A stretch of DNA of 16,509 bases. Source: an uncultured archaeon (lineage in GTDB: Archaea; Thermoproteota; CALKCG01; B24). Shown piece by piece: positions 14,974-16,509 of the stretch (positions are counted from its first letter, which is position 1; each line of letters starts with the position of its first letter). The position numbers and the translations under genes are program-made. The DNA is taken from NCBI GenBank assembly GCA_938082915.1, contig CALKCG010000024.1, forward strand, positions 1-16,509, written 5' to 3'. The notes under the pieces were generated by a model that saw only the letters and a list, made by a program, of their open reading frames with translations, was not told where the DNA came from and made no database searches.

Positions 14974-15762
14974 CTACCAGTACTTCTTTATCAATTCTCT
15001 TAAAAGGCTGAGGCTTTCTTCTACTTCGCCCCAGTCGTCTATTTCAAAAGTCCAATACCAGTCGTAGTACTTCTTCAACGCTTTAAACATGGCCTCGTAA
15101 TCCGCATCCTTCAAATCTATTCTACCTGAATGTAAAGCCACTATTCTATGCCCGACAAGCTCTATTTCCTCATGAGGCCTCATAGTTCCCTTAGGCCAGT
15201 AGCAGTGCTCATATACGCCCAAGTGTTTACTAGCTATTTCATCAACCATTCTACATAGTTCTCTAAGCCCACCTAAGCCTAAGCGGGCCCAAATCCCCCC
15301 TTCAAGACCCAGTTTTACACCGTAGTCTTCAGCTGCATCTACGAGAGATAGTAGTATGTTTTTAGCTTCATCCCAATTTTCAGCTCTACTTGCTCCGAAG
15401 TGTATGAGTAGAACTTTACCCCCAAGGTCAGCCGTTAGCTTTACATCCTCCTTTAAAATCTCCAATCCCCTACTCCAATGCTTAAGCCTAGGACAGTATC
15501 TAGAGTATCCCCAAGCCCAATCTGAGGATAGACTGGCCAATTCCACACCGTAATTCCGGCAAAGCTCAACAATCCTCCGCCTATCTTCAACCGTTAAATC
15601 TTCAGACCATGCTCCAAAATCATCACCCCACGGAGATCTAGGGTCTAAGCAAAGCTCCACACCATCCAACTTAAGTTTAGAGGCAAACCTTAAAGCCGAC
15701 TCAAAAGGATGCTCCCCAATCTTCTCAGGTTTTGAAAAGCCCACTCTTAAACCAATCTTCAT
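14974..15762 (-). CDS. Third sugar phosphate isomerase/epimerase-like TIM-barrel protein
   Basis: This xylose-isomerase-like TIM-barrel protein of 262 residues starts at ATG 15762 (MKIGLRVGFSKPEK). Counting from the longer GTG start (15795), candidate metal or catalytic residues are Glu165 in GLEGGIW, Glu196-His197 in GVYEHCYW, His222 in VALHSGRIDLKD and Glu251 in TFEIDDW. It is first in an operon with the Gfo/Idh/MocA gene. The ATG is preferred because the upstream TATA elements (GGTTTAATTG at 15797-15806 or the TATAAT in the palindrome) would start transcription downstream of the GTG. The pairing with a dehydrogenase suggests an inosose-dehydratase-like or ketose-epimerase role; this is inference. 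Confidence 0.78.
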   Translation of the reverse strand: MKIGLRVGFSKPEKIGEHPFESALRFASKLKLDGVELCLDPRSPWGDDFGAWSEDLTVEDRRRIVELCRNYGVELASLSSDWAWGYSRYCPRLKHWSRGLEILKEDVKLTADLGGKVLLIHFGASRAENWDEAKNILLSLVDAAEDYGVKLGLEGGIWARLGLGGLRELCRMVDEIASKHLGVYEHCYWPKGTMRPHEEIELVGHRIVALHSGRIDLKDADYEAMFKALKKYYDWYWTFEIDDWGEVEESLSLLRELIKKYW

Positions 15763-15774
15763 AATACCACAACT

Positions 15775-15791
15775 CCATCTATTATAGATGG
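15775..15791. promoter_or_regulatory. Perfect 17-bp palindrome at the isomerase-dehydrogenase promoter
   Basis: CCATCTAT-T-ATAGATGG is a perfect 8-bp inverted repeat around one central base. It lies 13-29 bases upstream of the operon ATG, between the TATA candidate at 15797-15806 and the start codon, where a bound repressor would cover the transcription start. I infer an operator for a sugar-responsive dimeric regulator. Confidence 0.55.
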
Positions 15792-15829
15792 ACACAATTA
15801 AACCTTAACGTTAAAGTGAAAGCTGAAAA

Positions 15830-15838
15830 GTTTAAGAG
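15830..15838 (+). promoter_or_regulatory. TATA-type element of tRNA-Ala
   Basis: GTTTAAGAG is centred about 33 bases ahead of the tRNA 5' end, a normal position in archaea. Confidence 0.4.
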
Positions 15839-15866
15839 AAACCAGTAGAAGTAAGAACTTACAGAT

Positions 15867-15941
15867 GGGCCGGTAGATCAGCCTGGTATGATCGCCCCCT
15901 TGGCATGGGGGAGGCCGAGGGTTCGAATCCCTCCCGGTCCA
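15867..15941 (+). tRNA. tRNA-Ala (anticodon GGC)
   Basis: The cloverleaf is complete: acceptor GGGCCGG with CCGGTCC, which contains the G3-U70 wobble that identifies tRNA-Ala, D arm GATC/GATC, anticodon stem CCCCC/GGGGG with loop TTGGCAT, T arm GAGGG-TTCGAAT-CCCTC, and discriminator A. No CCA is encoded and no intron is seen. A tyrosine recombinase gene ends 23 bases beyond it, so its 3' half may be an attachment site. Confidence 0.97.
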
Positions 15942-15964
15942 CTTTTGCCCGAACCCGGTACACT

Positions 15965-16509
15965 CTACTTACGCCTCCTGAATATCTTAACTCCGTCGAA
16001 TTCGCAGACGTATTCAAACCAGGCTTCTACGAGTCTGCAAGCCTCCTCCACCGTCGTTGCCACTTTAGACACGTATTCTTCCTTGAACGGTATGAGCTGA
16101 GTGTAGATCAGCGTGTTCCGCATTCTCTTGTGGCCGAGCAGTTTCATCATGTAGAGGATGTCTCTGGTTTTGGCGTACTCCATGGTCGCCTTCCAATGCC
16201 TGAAAGTGTGGAAGTGTATCTGTAGGAGCCTGGGGTTTCTAAGCTTTTCTGCAACCCTCCTCCTCTGCCTCCAGAACATCCTGTACATCGTATGGAGATT
16301 TTTACAGAATATCCTGTCTCCGTTATTCTTCTCTCTGATCCTAAGCAACATCTCTATGAGCCTCTCAGAGATCTTGAGGATACGAGGCTCACTCCCCTTC
16401 TCAGGAGCAACCCTCACGGTTCTATCGACGAAGTTTGCGTCAGTCCATTTGAGCCTCAGGGCTTCTCCGGCCCTCATACCAGTCTCCTTAAGGAGCTGCA
16501 GGAACGAAG
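15965..16509 (-). CDS. Tyrosine recombinase/integrase, C-terminal catalytic part (5' end outside window)
   Basis: This is a tyrosine recombinase that runs off the right edge. The frame is open from the last bases and encodes SFLQLLKETG ahead of the first Met, so 16477 is not the start. Catalytic elements are the first Arg in TGMRAGEALRLKW, HTFRHWK (His-x-x-Arg), LLGHK, and the nucleophile Tyr in NTLIYTQL. The C-terminal tail, TTVEEACRLVEAWFEYV and RRRK, is shared with the decayed copy at 10323-10746. The gene is transcribed toward the 3' end of tRNA-Ala, a usual layout at the end of archaeal integrated elements whose integrase gene stays intact. Alternatives are a free-standing recombinase unrelated to this tRNA, or a chromosomal XerA-like enzyme (less likely given the tail). 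Confidence 0.9.
   Translation of the reverse strand, partial: SFLQLLKETGMRAGEALRLKWTDANFVDRTVRVAPEKGSEPRILKISERLIEMLLRIREKNNGDRIFCKNLHTMYRMFWRQRRRVAEKLRNPRLLQIHFHTFRHWKATMEYAKTRDILYMMKLLGHKRMRNTLIYTQLIPFKEEYVSKVATTVEEACRLVEAWFEYVCEFDGVKIFRRRK

Noticed and set aside
15775..15795. GTG 15795 as the start of the third isomerase
   Set aside because: Likely TATA elements would start transcription downstream of this codon, and the family N-terminus begins at ATG 15762.
1..16509. CRISPR array, insertion-sequence ends or a second tRNA-derived att copy
   Set aside because: No regularly spaced repeats, no transposase with terminal inverted repeats, and no second copy of the tRNA-Ala or tRNA-Asn 3' end were found by reading.

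Overview
The window looks like chromosomal DNA from an archaeon, most likely a thermophilic member of the TACK/Thermoproteota side (inference). The support is: two tRNA genes without encoded CCA, A/T-rich TATA-type promoter elements placed so close to start codons that many transcripts would be nearly leaderless, frequent GTG/TTG starts, and an archaeal gene set (HflX-type GTPase, class III signal peptidase, archaeal-type tyrosine recombinases, archaeal RtcA).

Layout. 1-3.9 kb is a housekeeping block: the 3' part of an hflX-like GTPase gene, mtnA (methionine salvage), a prepilin/archaellin signal peptidase, a small zinc-binding basic protein overlapping it, and a convergent rtcA. After a 0.5 kb gene-free stretch, 4.4-9.6 kb holds sugar-related genes: a sugar-phosphate isomerase-like TIM barrel, a ThuA-like protein, a second TIM-barrel isomerase and a large intracellular GH3 glycosidase. 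9.6-11.2 kb is accessory DNA: a retropepsin-like protease with visibly higher G+C, a decayed tyrosine recombinase, A/T-rich direct and inverted repeats, and a small membrane protein. 11.2-13.1 kb carries a family-2 amidohydrolase and a flavin reductase-like protein. At 13.2 kb sits tRNA-Asn(GTT), with a ribbon-helix-helix-like gene that reads antisense right through it. 13.8-15.8 kb is a two-gene operon (TIM-barrel isomerase plus Gfo/Idh/MocA oxidoreductase) with a perfect 17-bp palindrome at its promoter. tRNA-Ala(GGC) follows, and then a tyrosine recombinase that runs off the right edge, so an integrated element may continue beyond the window.

The most notable observation is in mtnA. The reading frame is broken exactly at the catalytic-cysteine motif by 19 extra nucleotides. 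The RNA around them folds into a bulge-helix-bulge motif, and cutting it at the canonical positions restores the expected His-Cys-Asn-Ala-Gly sequence and the frame. The gene is therefore best read as carrying a very small archaeal protein-gene intron, not as a pseudogene.

Functionally, the GH3 enzyme could release sugars from oligosaccharides or glycosides. The three xylose-isomerase-like TIM barrels, the Gfo/Idh/MocA oxidoreductase, the ThuA-like protein and the amidohydrolase could then convert the released or oxidised sugars (or inositol-like polyols). The pathway and substrate cannot be read from the sequence, and no transporter gene is present in the window.
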